Positions 29,438 to 36,261 of a DNA stretch of 64,000 nucleotides are shown here, one piece after another (the first letter of the stretch is position 1; each line of letters begins with the position of its first letter). The position numbers and the translations under genes were made by a program. The DNA lies in assembly GCF_002005445.1 (NCBI RefSeq), contig NZ_CP014692.1, forward strand, positions 2,604,001 through 2,668,000, in the 5' to 3' direction. The notes below the pieces were generated by a model. It worked only from the letters and a program-made list of their open reading frames with translations, made no database searches and was not told the origin of the DNA. The stretch comes from Acetobacter aceti. GTDB lineage: Bacteria > Pseudomonadota > Alphaproteobacteria > Acetobacterales > Acetobacteraceae.

Positions 29438-29669
29438 ACCCTGCCTGATGCGATGATATTTTCCGGCACCATCCGGCAGAAATATTAATGAAATGCTTAC
29501 TCACACAGGATCAAACAGGTCGGGTGATGATTTTTAATCCTGTTATCGCCCCCATGACCCGCGTGGGACATGGCCATGTGACACACAGGTCCCGTGGACG
29601 TATGATGCACCAATCACAAGGTTAGAACCCGGCTTCTTCAGGCATGACGAGGTCAAGGAGTCTCAGATC

Positions 29670-30314
29670 ATGACTGCTGCCGCTCTGAATCTCGACTTTG
29701 CAGCGCTGAAAGCTGCGCCGGTCGTGGAGAGTCCTTTCCCGCATGTAGCCGTTGAACATTTCATTCCACAGGATGAACTGGCAGCCCTGCAGACATCCCT
29801 GCCACAGATCGGCTCCGGAGGCTCCTTTCCTCCCGAAGCCCTGGCTCTGACGCCACTCATGCAGGCGCTCATCGCCCAGCTTGAAGGTTCTGAACTACGC
29901 AAGATCATTGCCCGAAAGTTCAGTCTCGATCTCGACGACGCCCCCACCATGCTGACCATACGCGGGCGTACGCGGGAGAAAGATGGCCGGATTCACTGCG
30001 ATTCCATCGCCAAGCGCGTGACGATTCTGCTCTATCTCAATCCGCCGTCAGCCGCATTCGAACGTCAGGAAGGCTGCCTTCGCCTGCTGAATGGTCCAGA
30101 TGATGTCGAAAATTTTGCTGTGGAAGTGCCTCCTGTGAACGGTACACTGCTCGTCTTTCCCAACGGTCCGACGACGTGGCACGGTCATCGCCAGTATGTT
30201 GGCCCACGTTACACGATCCAGCTCAATTACATGGAAACCGGCGCAAAAGCCCGTTCCGAGCTTCGGCGTCACAAACTGTCCGCTCTGGTGAAGAAGATGA
30301 CATTCGTGACCTGA
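29670..30314 (+). CDS. 2OG-Fe(II) oxygenase family protein
   Basis: A 214-residue protein with the double-stranded beta-helix dioxygenase pattern: iron ligands HxD in GRIHCDSIAKRVTILLYLN, a distal His in TTWHGHRQYVG, and the 2-oxoglutarate-binding Arg in PRYTIQLNY. Members hydroxylate proteins or small molecules; the substrate here is unknown. It is preceded by 230 bp of non-coding DNA and is the last chromosomal gene before the integrated element begins at 30582. Confidence 0.82.
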   Translation: MTAAALNLDFAALKAAPVVESPFPHVAVEHFIPQDELAALQTSLPQIGSGGSFPPEALALTPLMQALIAQLEGSELRKIIARKFSLDLDDAPTMLTIRGRTREKDGRIHCDSIAKRVTILLYLNPPSAAFERQEGCLRLLNGPDDVENFAVEVPPVNGTLLVFPNGPTTWHGHRQYVGPRYTIQLNYMETGAKARSELRRHKLSALVKKMTFVT

Positions 30315-30581
30315 TGATCGAACATGGCTGCAAAGTGAGATGGTTTGCGGATGCCATGCGGGACTTTATTCCCACTCCCACAAAGAGAGACACCCGCTGT
30401 GATCCTGACCTGCCTTGAGTCATAAAACGGGAATCAGGCGCATACGTCCTGCGCTTTGTTGCCGAAATATAAGCTGGGTGGACCCGTTGCTGCCATCAGA
30501 CTTCCAGAACCCGCATCACGGAAGGAAACTCAGGCTGATAGCCTGTAGATCATCTGAAAGCGCATAACATTTTAAGGAAAT

Positions 30582-30605
30582 ATGGTGGAAGGGGTTGGAT
30601 TCGAA
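30582..30605. repeat. left attachment site (24-bp direct repeat)
   Basis: Identical over 24 bases to 39764-39787 (begins ATGGTGGAAGGGG, ends GGATTCGAA). It equals the CCA end, acceptor and T-arm of tRNA-Tyr on the minus strand; beyond it the left copy diverges at once, so it is only the displaced tail of the tRNA gene. Confidence 0.9.
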
Positions 30606-30715
30606 ATAACTTCTCACGGCATGTCAGGTAGCATCACGAATCGTTATAAAATACAGAATGTTATAGAGTTACCTTTCTCTGTACTTCTCACCGATACTCT
30701 GCTAAACGCAGGTTT

Positions 30716-30740
30716 TAAGAGGGACACGAAAAGGGACACG
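30716..30740 (+). repeat. integrase arm-type sites near the left end
   Basis: TAAGAGGGACA at 30716-30726 is followed by a second GGGACACG, giving GGGACACG at 30721-30728 and 30733-30740 (12-bp period). The same 11-mer recurs inverted at 35620-35630 and direct at 39688-39698. The placement beside the att sites suits integrase arm binding. Confidence 0.6.
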
Positions 30741-30747
30741 CACGGTT

Positions 30748-31965
30748 ATGAGTCGGCTCGCACCACACCGCCTGACAACTCGCCAAGTAGCCGCTCATAA
30801 GGACGGCGATCTTGCAGATGGCGGCAACCTCTGGCTGGTCGTCCGGGGAGCCTCCCGGATATGGACGTTCCGATACAAGTCCCCAATCACAGACAAGCGT
30901 CGGGAGATGAGCCTCGGCTCGGCTTATGATGTGTCTCTGGCTGAAGCCCGGACGCTGGCAGCCGAGAGCAGACGTCTGGTCAATCAGCGGCTGGACCCGC
31001 TCGAACAGCGCCGCAGTGACGATGCCAACCGTAAAAGCGACACCACTATCGGCTTCCGCGCCGTGGCCGGCCAATATATCGAGTCACAGAAACCTGGCTG
31101 GCGCGATCCGCGGGCTGAGTCGGTCTGGACCAGTTCACTGGAACAGTATGTCTATGCCATCTGCGGGGAGAAGCCGGTCAAGCTGATCGACACGGCAGAC
31201 ATTGAAGCGGTCCTCAGGCCAATCTGGACCGACCGCACCGAGACCGCCACACGGGTCCGGGGACGCATCGAACGGATCCTCGATTACGCCCGCGCACAGG
31301 GCTGGCGGACCGGAGAGAACCCGGCCCGATGGAGAGGACATCTGTCCGCCATACTCGCTCCACCGTCCAAGGTGATGAAGAGCGGCCACTTCGCCGCCAT
31401 CGATCGAAAAGATATCGGGCGTGTGATGGCTGCACTGACTGAATCGCAGGGCGTGGCAGCGAAGGCCGTACGCTTCACCTGCCTGACTGCGGCCCGGTCT
31501 GGTGAGGTCCGCAATGCCACATGGTCGGAGATCGACCTGCAAGGCCGCGTGTGGATTATTCCGGCACACCGGATGAAGATGGGGAAGGAGCATCGAGTGC
31601 CGCTGTCAGAAGGCGCTGTGGCCGTCCTGCAGGAAGTGCTGCCTCTCCGCGATGAACATGCTGGAAATCTGGTGTTTCCCGGACAGAAACGGGGGAAGCC
31701 ACTGTCAGACGTGGCGCTGTCCAAGGCGCTTCACATCGCGGCTGGCACGAAGGACGTCACCGTGCATGGCCTGCGTTCCACGTTCCGCGACTGGGCTGCC
31801 GAAGAGACAGACTACCCCAGCGAAGTGGCCGAGATGGCGCTGGCGCACGCCATCAGCAACAAGGTGGAAGCCGCTTATCGACGCGGGGATCTGTTCGAGA
31901 AGCGGCGGGAGATGATGGTGGAGTGGTATAACAGGTCTGGAAACAGCGTTATTCCTCACACATGA
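30748..31965 (+). CDS. int: tyrosine-type site-specific integrase (DUF4102 arm-binding domain)
   Basis: Catalyses insertion and excision of the element at tRNA-Tyr. The 405-residue protein has an N-terminal arm-type DNA-binding domain (residues 1-90, with ADGGNLWLVVRGASRIWTFRY), a central SAM-like core-binding domain and a C-terminal catalytic domain. The active-site residues are visible: Arg in FTCLTAARSGEVRNATW, His-x-x-Arg in VHGLRSTFRDWAAE, a further His in ALAHAIS, and the Tyr in AAYRRGDLFEKRREMM. ATG at 30748 lies just after the arm-type repeats. It appears intact, so the element may still be able to excise if a directionality factor is made. Confidence 0.93.
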   Translation: MSRLAPHRLTTRQVAAHKDGDLADGGNLWLVVRGASRIWTFRYKSPITDKRREMSLGSAYDVSLAEARTLAAESRRLVNQRLDPLEQRRSDDANRKSDTTIGFRAVAGQYIESQKPGWRDPRAESVWTSSLEQYVYAICGEKPVKLIDTADIEAVLRPIWTDRTETATRVRGRIERILDYARAQGWRTGENPARWRGHLSAILAPPSKVMKSGHFAAIDRKDIGRVMAALTESQGVAAKAVRFTCLTAARSGEVRNATWSEIDLQGRVWIIPAHRMKMGKEHRVPLSEGAVAVLQEVLPLRDEHAGNLVFPGQKRGKPLSDVALSKALHIAAGTKDVTVHGLRSTFRDWAAEETDYPSEVAEMALAHAISNKVEAAYRRGDLFEKRREMMVEWYNRSGNSVIPHT

Positions 31966-31979
31966 GGAACGCTTTGTGA

Positions 31980-32174
31980 TCAGTAATAGGCGCGGACAGG
32001 CTCTTTTCCGGCCTCACGAGCGCGCTCAGCCATTCTGCGGAGCAACTCTCTTTTGGCTTCCGTACGGAGCCCCCCCTTGTTCCTGAGGGCGTCTATGCGC
32101 TCAGGAGTATCAACCAAACCAAGAGCCACCTTTCTGGCTTCAATGTCACACAGCATGTCTTCAAGGTGTAGCAT
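31980..32174 (-). CDS. 64-aa basic protein downstream of a nucleotidyltransferase-fold gene
   Basis: A small, highly charged, probably helical protein (TPERIDALRNKGGLRTEAKR, then RRMAERAREAGKEPVRAYY). It starts six bases after the nucleotidyltransferase-fold gene stops, so the two are almost certainly cotranscribed. I do not recognise a named family. Size, charge and coupling make it a candidate antitoxin or accessory subunit, which is inference only. Its end faces the integrase end across 14 bp. Confidence 0.62.
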   Translation of the reverse strand: MLHLEDMLCDIEARKVALGLVDTPERIDALRNKGGLRTEAKRELLRRMAERAREAGKEPVRAYY

Positions 32175-32180
32175 TTGGCC

Positions 32181-32735
32181 TCACTCGCTTCTTGTGGGAA
32201 GAAGGCTGATGTCTCCACCTTCCTCCTCAATTCGCTTCCGCAAGTAATTAATATCAATTTTTGCGGCCAAAAGAAACATGAGTTTTGCCTGCTCAAGACG
32301 GGATGTATCGGATGGTGAAGCAACACCATGCTGCCCAAGACGGTCAGCAATAATATCTTCAATAGCCGGGAGTGTGATTGTGCGCCCATCCCGCACTGAA
32401 ACGGCAACAAGCCGTCGTCTATCAGCCCTTCCGTCAAACAAGGCTCCAGAAACAGCCTGAAATCCATACTGGGGGTGCATTGGGTGATAATAGCCCATTC
32501 GGAGCCGACCTTGTCGATCTTCTTTGATGAATCCACTCCGAAGCATTGCTTTTTCAAATAATGCGTCATCAATAACAATAAAATCGAAGTCACCGGAACT
32601 GAAAACGCCCGCTGTATACAGGACTGTCGCCGCGCCCCCAACAAGCACCGCGTCGTGTCCAGTTTCCTGTTTGTAAATCCCGAAAACACCCGCCAATTCT
32701 GACAGAGCATCTAAAAATGATATTGGAATACTCAT
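32181..32735 (-). CDS. nucleotidyltransferase-fold protein (DUF6036/AbiEii-like)
   Basis: A 184-residue protein with an N-terminal signature of the minimal nucleotidyltransferase superfamily: VLVGGAATVLYTAGVFSSGD directly followed by FDFIV, i.e. the GG/GS helix turn and an Asp-x-Asp-type strand. A later helix-rich half contains PAIEDIIADRLGQHG, as in AbiEii/MNT-type toxins and their relatives. Some members are toxins or phage-defence effectors, others uncharacterised. Base composition is visibly more AT-rich than the flanking chromosome. It overlaps an upstream short frame as ATGA and is followed six bases later by the 64-aa partner. Confidence 0.7.
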   Translation of the reverse strand: MSIPISFLDALSELAGVFGIYKQETGHDAVLVGGAATVLYTAGVFSSGDFDFIVIDDALFEKAMLRSGFIKEDRQGRLRMGYYHPMHPQYGFQAVSGALFDGRADRRRLVAVSVRDGRTITLPAIEDIIADRLGQHGVASPSDTSRLEQAKLMFLLAAKIDINYLRKRIEEEGGDISLLPTRSE

Positions 32736-32955
32736 TTTATGTCGTCTTTCCGCAATTTCATGTGTGCAATCCCATTCTCAGTAATGAACTCGATGCTCGA
32801 ACCTCCGGCTCCTTCCGGCCCGAACACAGTGCTTTCCTGTTCGTGCCTGTGACCCCCGCCGTGTGAAGGCGATGCTCTACGGCATGGAGGGACGATTCAC
32901 CCCCTCCATAGATCTTTTGCACACTGTGTAGAGCTATGAACTCGTGCGTGCACAA
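32732..32955 (-). pseudogene. small ORF upstream of the nucleotidyltransferase gene, apparently frameshifted at a G-run
   Basis: Two minus-strand frames look coding and join at a run of five G (plus-strand C run 32853-32857). The first starts with TTG at 32955, one base after the previous stop, and reads MCTHEFIALHSVQKIYGG onward. The second continues GHRHEQESTVFGPEGAGG and ends ENGIAHMKLRKDDIK at a stop overlapping the next ATG. Joined they would give about 74 residues. Alternatively GTG at 32827 with AGGAAAG upstream starts a 31-residue peptide. It may be a pseudogene, a sequencing slip or a programmed shift. Confidence 0.4.
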
Positions 32956-32958
32956 GTC

Positions 32959-33252
32959 TCACACGTCGTCATTCGGCTTATAAAAACACAGCAGCTCATC
33001 GGCACTACGCTGTGACAGGACGGCACCCCCTATATCAGCCAGCAGGGCAGCCTCACTTGGATAGCAGCCTTCCAGATCATATTCGTCGAATACCGACTCG
33101 CCAACGGCGTAGGGCGGCCCCTTGAACCAGGAGGGGTCCAACTGGGGTTCAAGCTGAATGGCTATGATGGTGCGGCGGCCCACGTCTGTGCAGCGCCATT
33201 CACCGGAAGCTGTCCAGAATGACACGCCCTCACGGAACTCATCGTGCTTCAT
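32959..33252 (-). CDS. conserved hypothetical protein of phage-type elements
   Basis: A 97-residue acidic protein beginning MKHDEFREGVSFWTASGEW, then RCTDVGRRTIIAIQLEP, followed by a PSWFKGPPYAVGESVFDEYD block. This resembles small proteins I recall from mobile elements of Alphaproteobacteria, with no known function. ATG at 33252 (GGA about eight bases upstream) gives the conserved start; the frame is open to 33411 but that part overlaps the ATGGGT repeats and looks non-coding. It is followed after one base by the possible frameshifted small ORF. Confidence 0.65.
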   Translation of the reverse strand: MKHDEFREGVSFWTASGEWRCTDVGRRTIIAIQLEPQLDPSWFKGPPYAVGESVFDEYDLEGCYPSEAALLADIGGAVLSQRSADELLCFYKPNDDV

Positions 33253-33397
33253 CAAATTTTCCGGGCGACCCGGCATGCAGATGAGTGATGCGTTTTCAGT
33301 ATCACGCTCTGCTGGAGATCGATAGCGCCGCGTCGCAGAGCCACCCGCACTAACGGTGCAATGGTCTATGAAGGGCCGTCTTTTGCCTGGGTGGCAG

Positions 33398-33461
33398 ATG
33401 GGTGACCGCATGGGTAGCAGATGGGTGGCAAGGTGGTAGTCGGATGGGTAGGAGTATGGGT
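33398..33461 (+). repeat. helically phased ATGGGT repeats
   Basis: ATGGGT occurs at 33398, 33410, 33421, 33444 and 33456: spacings 12, 11, 23 and 12, i.e. one-turn phasing with one position skipped. They lie in the gap between the ribbon-helix-helix gene and the 97-aa gene, upstream of the latter. Iteron-like or an operator array; no binder is known. Confidence 0.5.
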
Positions 33462-33483
33462 CGGTAACGGATAGCCTGGACGG

Positions 33484-33720
33484 TTATCCCCCATTCCGGG
33501 CTTTAAGGAATGCAGCATACCTAGCTGAATAAGCTTGATCATATTCAGCTGTACCCTCTTTGGCCTCTGCCACGCGGTAACAGGCTAGCCCTAATTCGAT
33601 CATTCGACGAGCGGCTTCAGCTCTGGAGGGAAGATCTGAAACGCCACGTCGCCAGTTATCTATTTCATCCTCTAAATGAGGGGGGAGGCGTAGCTCGAAG
33701 CGGGTAGGTTTTCGTTCCAT
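33484..33720 (-). CDS. ribbon-helix-helix type small regulator
   Basis: A 78-residue protein. The N-terminal TRFELRLPPHLEDEIDNWRRG is a typical ribbon-helix-helix beginning (a short strand then a helix), followed by SRAEAARRMIELGL, the second helix that completes the DNA-binding unit. Such proteins are usually dimeric autorepressors or antitoxins. The frame is open 36 bases further, but ATG at 33720 is preferred because the upstream bases form part of a duplicated 19-bp operator-like sequence. It heads the minus-strand accessory operon. Confidence 0.72.
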   Translation of the reverse strand: MERKPTRFELRLPPHLEDEIDNWRRGVSDLPSRAEAARRMIELGLACYRVAEAKEGTAEYDQAYSARYAAFLKARNGG

Positions 33721-33729
33721 ATCTCTATA

Positions 33730-33748
33730 ATACGGTAAATACGTATCA
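33730..33748. promoter_or_regulatory. operator-like repeat, copy 1
   Basis: ATACGGTAAATACGTATCA, ten bases upstream of the ribbon-helix-helix start. It contains the palindrome ATACGTAT and is repeated with one change at 33779-33797. Confidence 0.6.
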
Positions 33749-33778
33749 TACGTCAATTCTGTTGACGGGGCAGGTGAG

Positions 33779-33797
33779 ATACGGTAGATACGTATCA
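33779..33797. promoter_or_regulatory. operator-like repeat, copy 2
   Basis: ATACGGTAGATACGTATCA; 18 of 19 bases match copy 1, with a centre-to-centre distance of 49 bp. The pair lies between the divergent ribbon-helix-helix gene and the plus-strand small genes, so it may control both directions. Confidence 0.6.
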
Positions 33798-33860
33798 GCC
33801 GGATGGGAAGGTGGAATCTCCCACACCCGGCCTAACCACAACCGAACCGGAGTTTCGGAC

Positions 33861-34031
33861 ATGGCTGATCACGCCCATATCACACCCGCGCCCCAGTGGG
33901 CAGAGGAAACACGCGCCAACATTCTGGCGGCTGTCCTCGTTTCATTTCTCATCGCGCTGTCCATAGTTGGACTGGGATCGTCTGATCCTGTCACGACCGG
34001 CCATGCCTATGCAGTGGAGGTCGTGCGATGA
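33861..34031 (+). CDS. small single-pass membrane protein of the element
   Basis: A 56-residue protein beginning MADHAHITPAPQWAEETR with one hydrophobic helix (ILAAVLVSFLIALSIVGLG). ATG at 33861 follows GGAG with a suitable gap; an upstream frame exists but crosses the operator region. Its stop overlaps the next start. Function unknown. Confidence 0.55.
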   Translation: MADHAHITPAPQWAEETRANILAAVLVSFLIALSIVGLGSSDPVTTGHAYAVEVVR

Positions 34032-34231
34032 ACAACGCCGAAGCAAAGCGCCTGGACGATGCCATGACCAACCGAGAGCATATCGGGATGATCGTGGACC
34101 TTCTGAAAACGATCCATTCCCGCCCGCTGCTGGACCAGAGCTGTCATAGAGAGGCGATCTTCTGGCTCCTCGGTGAAATCGAGGAGGGGGCTGAGATCAT
34201 GCGGCAGCAGATCGCGGGGGCATGCTCATGA
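34028..34231 (+). CDS. 67-aa hypothetical protein of the element
   Basis: ATG at 34028 overlaps the stop of the preceding membrane protein (ATGA), and its own stop overlaps the following start. The product is a short, mainly helical acidic protein (NREHIGMIVDLLKTIHSRP, later FWLLGEIEEGAEIMRQQI). No family recognised; coupling on both sides argues that it is translated. Confidence 0.55.
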   Translation: MNNAEAKRLDDAMTNREHIGMIVDLLKTIHSRPLLDQSCHREAIFWLLGEIEEGAEIMRQQIAGACS

Positions 34232-35151
34232 GCGCGAAGCAGACACCTCCCAAGACCATCACAGACCTGACGGAAGAAGAACGCGATGTCGTCATGAATA
34301 TGCGGTCGCCGTCCGTCCTTCTGGATGAAATGCAGCAGATGGCGGACCTGTTTGTACAGATCACCCACCCCGATAGAGACGGCTTCCCGCCCGAGATCAC
34401 AGAAGGCCGCGCCGTGCATTGGCTGGCGTGCAGGATGGCAGACCGGGCGCAATGGATGCGTGAAGCATTGGATAAGGAGACCGACCTTGCCATGCTTCGG
34501 GGTGCGCGACTGGTAACGGCCTCGGAGACGGAAGAAGGACGTGCCTGGGCGGAAGCGCGGATCAAGCAGATGACGGGTGGTGATCCGATAACCGCCCGTT
34601 TCATGCGACAGGACAACTTCACGTTCGTGCCGCACTTCAAGCTGACCATTGTCGGCAATCACAAACCGGAGCTGAAGAACGTCGATGATGCCATGCGGCG
34701 ACGGCTCAATATGGTGCCGTTCATTCACAAGCCCAAAAACCCAGATCGGGAACTGGAGCAGAAACTGGTCGATGAATGGCCTGCAATCCTGCAATGGATG
34801 ATCGAGGGATGTCTGAAATGGCAGGCAAGCGGATTGCCGCGTCCAAAGGTCGTGCGTGAGGCAACGGACGAATACTTCGAGGCTCAGGACAGTTTCGGAC
34901 AGTGGCTTGCCGAACGGTGCATTCTTGATCCGGGACTTGAGACGAAACCCTCCATGCTGCTGAAGGACTTCCAGGACTGGTCGCGGCAGAATGGTGAGCA
35001 TGAACCCGATAACAAGCGGCTCAGGGGGCTGTTGGAGCGGACAGACGGGGTTCGGTATCATCGACACAAAAAGACAGGGCAATCGGTTCGGGGGATCGGT
35101 TTGAAACCCAAGGAACACGATCAGGCACAATGGGATGATCGTTACAGGTGA
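34228..35151 (+). CDS. truncated P4-type primase/helicase fused to a small upstream ORF
   Basis: A 307-residue protein in two parts. Residues about 1-85 are a small helical segment (EMQQMADLFVQITHP, MADRAQWMREALDKE) like an independent phage ORF. From TDLAMLRGARLVTAS onward the sequence matches the C-terminal half of D5/P4-family superfamily-3 helicases: EEGRAWAEARIKQMTGGDP, FKLTIVGNHKPELKNVDD and AMRRRLNMVPF, then the C-terminal winged-helix region (PSMLLKDFQDW). The Walker A segment and the whole primase domain are missing, so helicase activity is unlikely. An in-frame internal deletion joining two genes near 34486 explains it best. Confidence 0.78.
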   Translation: MSAKQTPPKTITDLTEEERDVVMNMRSPSVLLDEMQQMADLFVQITHPDRDGFPPEITEGRAVHWLACRMADRAQWMREALDKETDLAMLRGARLVTASETEEGRAWAEARIKQMTGGDPITARFMRQDNFTFVPHFKLTIVGNHKPELKNVDDAMRRRLNMVPFIHKPKNPDRELEQKLVDEWPAILQWMIEGCLKWQASGLPRPKVVREATDEYFEAQDSFGQWLAERCILDPGLETKPSMLLKDFQDWSRQNGEHEPDNKRLRGLLERTDGVRYHRHKKTGQSVRGIGLKPKEHDQAQWDDRYR

Positions 35152-35235
35152 TAGGGTATGATAGGGTTCTATGTATAACTGCCCACACGCGCGCACATGA
35201 GCAATAACAGTTTTACCCTATCACACCCTATCACC
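35147..35235. repeat. 21-bp inverted repeat built of TGATAGGG units
   Basis: Left arm GGTGATAGGGTATGATAGGG plus T (35147-35167) pairs with 35215-35235 with a single mismatch; the loop is 47 bases. Each arm holds two TGATAGGG octamers, four in all. The left arm overlaps the stop of the truncated primase. Position next to a replication gene suggests an origin, but a cruciform terminator is also possible. Confidence 0.6.
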
Positions 35236-35381
35236 CTCGTATTCCGAGAGGTGGGATTTGAGATGGCGGATATACCCTTAACCCCTCAAAAATCGACTGA
35301 ACGCGTACCTGCGCGCGCGCCGTAAAGGTGCCTGAGATGGTCAGCTAAATTGTTGCCACGGTGGCGGAAATTGGAAGCAGG

Positions 35382-35398
35382 ATCTCCGTTACGGAGAT
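35382..35398. promoter_or_regulatory. 17-bp perfect palindrome, operator-like
   Basis: ATCTCCGTTACGGAGAT: two 8-bp halves around one central base, inside the non-coding stretch upstream of the AlpA-like regulator. Plausible dimer binding site; too short for a terminator and no U-run follows. Confidence 0.45.
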
Positions 35399-35619
35399 GC
35401 AGCCCGCTCATCAGATGTGAGAAGTGAGGACTGCCGGGAAGTCAGTAGTTTTTCCGCCCTTGAAAGATCCAACCAATGGCCAGCCGAATACTTGTCGGAC
35501 ATTCACTCCAGATCGGACGGAAACAGAAGTTCGGTTTCTATTCTATGCTCCGAACTTGACCGAAAAATCCCCTGAAAACAGCCAGAACGTAAGACGTTAA
35601 ACAGTATAACCCCTCTTTG

Positions 35620-35630
35620 TGTCCCTCTTA
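35620..35630 (-). repeat. internal copy of the arm-type 11-mer
   Basis: Reverse complement of TAAGAGGGACA, followed on the minus strand by CAAAGAGGG as a degenerate second unit. Lies mid-element, far from both att sites. Confidence 0.45.
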
Positions 35631-35839
35631 ATGTCACACCAAACCGCAAATCGAACCTTCGTGGCACGTTTGCCGTCAAATCGGCCCTGAAATACGCATT
35701 CTGGTATATTTGCAATAATTTGTGATATTCGTCCATATTATCCCGGCGTATCTCTGCATATCAGCGCATGTCTGTGTGGTAGTTTAGTAATTGCAGAAGA
35801 ATATACTCTTTCGTATTCTTTTATTGTATTGTGGCACTC

Positions 35840-36046
35840 ATGAATACGTCCCCAGACACTTCTGTCATGCTGAACACGGAGACCGCAGCACGCCGAATTG
35901 GTGTCAGTGCTGTGACCCTTCGTCGGATGCTGAAGGAGGGCAAGGCTCCACCTTCAATCGTGCCGGGAAGGCGCAAGCGCCTCTGGCCCGAGGCGGCCCT
36001 GACTGAATGGGTGCGTTCCCGAACAACAGAGGAGCGTAGCCAGTGA
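35840..36046 (+). CDS. AlpA/excisionase-like helix-turn-helix protein
   Basis: A 68-residue protein of MerR-like winged-helix type: MLNTETAARRIGVSAVTLRRM, then KAPPSIVPGRRKRLWPEAALTEWV, which is the AlpA/excisionase layout (helix-turn-helix, wing, and the Trp before the last helix). Such proteins act as excision directionality factors or as activators of the integrase or late genes. ATG at 35840 is chosen; a GTG at 35831 is possible and neither has a strong ribosome-binding site. The stop overlaps the next GTG start. Confidence 0.72.
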   Translation: MNTSPDTSVMLNTETAARRIGVSAVTLRRMLKEGKAPPSIVPGRRKRLWPEAALTEWVRSRTTEERSQ

Positions 36047-36261
36047 GTACGCTTGAACAACTGGCCACACAGGCCGGACTGAAAGACACCGCCCTCCTGC
36101 AATGCGTTCGCTCCGACCTGCCGCCAGTGGGGCAGATTGCGGACCTGAAACAGCGTTATCCCGCCGCATTCCCGGCTCCGTTCGATGCCCTGACGGCCAC
36201 GAAAGCCGAATACGAAGCGCGCCTGAAAGAGATGGGATATCACAGGCGGAGTCCGATGTAA
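36043..36261 (+). CDS. 72-aa hypothetical protein of the element
   Basis: Starts with GTG overlapping the AlpA-like stop and ends with TAATG overlapping the next ATG, so it is embedded in a tightly packed operon. The product (MSTLEQLATQAGLKDTALLQ onward, ending EYEARLKEMGYHRRSPM) is not recognised; it looks helical and lacks membrane segments. Confidence 0.6.
   Translation: MSTLEQLATQAGLKDTALLQCVRSDLPPVGQIADLKQRYPAAFPAPFDALTATKAEYEARLKEMGYHRRSPM

Larger units (their letters stand above)
30315..30747. other. intergenic region holding the left attachment site and integrase arm sites
   Basis: No gene. Chromosomal spacer up to 30581, then the left att repeat (30582-30605), then element DNA with the GGGACACG arm-type repeats (30716-30740) immediately before the integrase start at 30748. 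Confidence 0.7.
35152..35839. other. repeat-rich non-coding stretch of the element
   Basis: No gene supported over almost 700 bp. It holds the right arm of the TGATAGGG inverted repeat, a GCGCGCGCGC tract near 35312, the perfect palindrome at 35382-35398, and an inverted copy of the arm-type site (35620-35630). The last 100 bp before the AlpA-like gene are AT-rich and may be its promoter. Confidence 0.55.

Noticed and set aside
30582..30605. Partial tRNA-Tyr at the left att site as a tRNA pseudogene
   Set aside because: Only the 3' 24 bases are present; it is the expected att duplicate, not a decayed gene.
34144..35196. 350-codon minus-strand open frame over the truncated primase
   Set aside because: The plus strand carries clear SF3 helicase motifs; the antisense product shows none.
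35503..35736. 77-codon minus-strand frame in the element's non-coding stretch
   Set aside because: Contains the arm-type 11-mer and has no start context or protein-like pattern.
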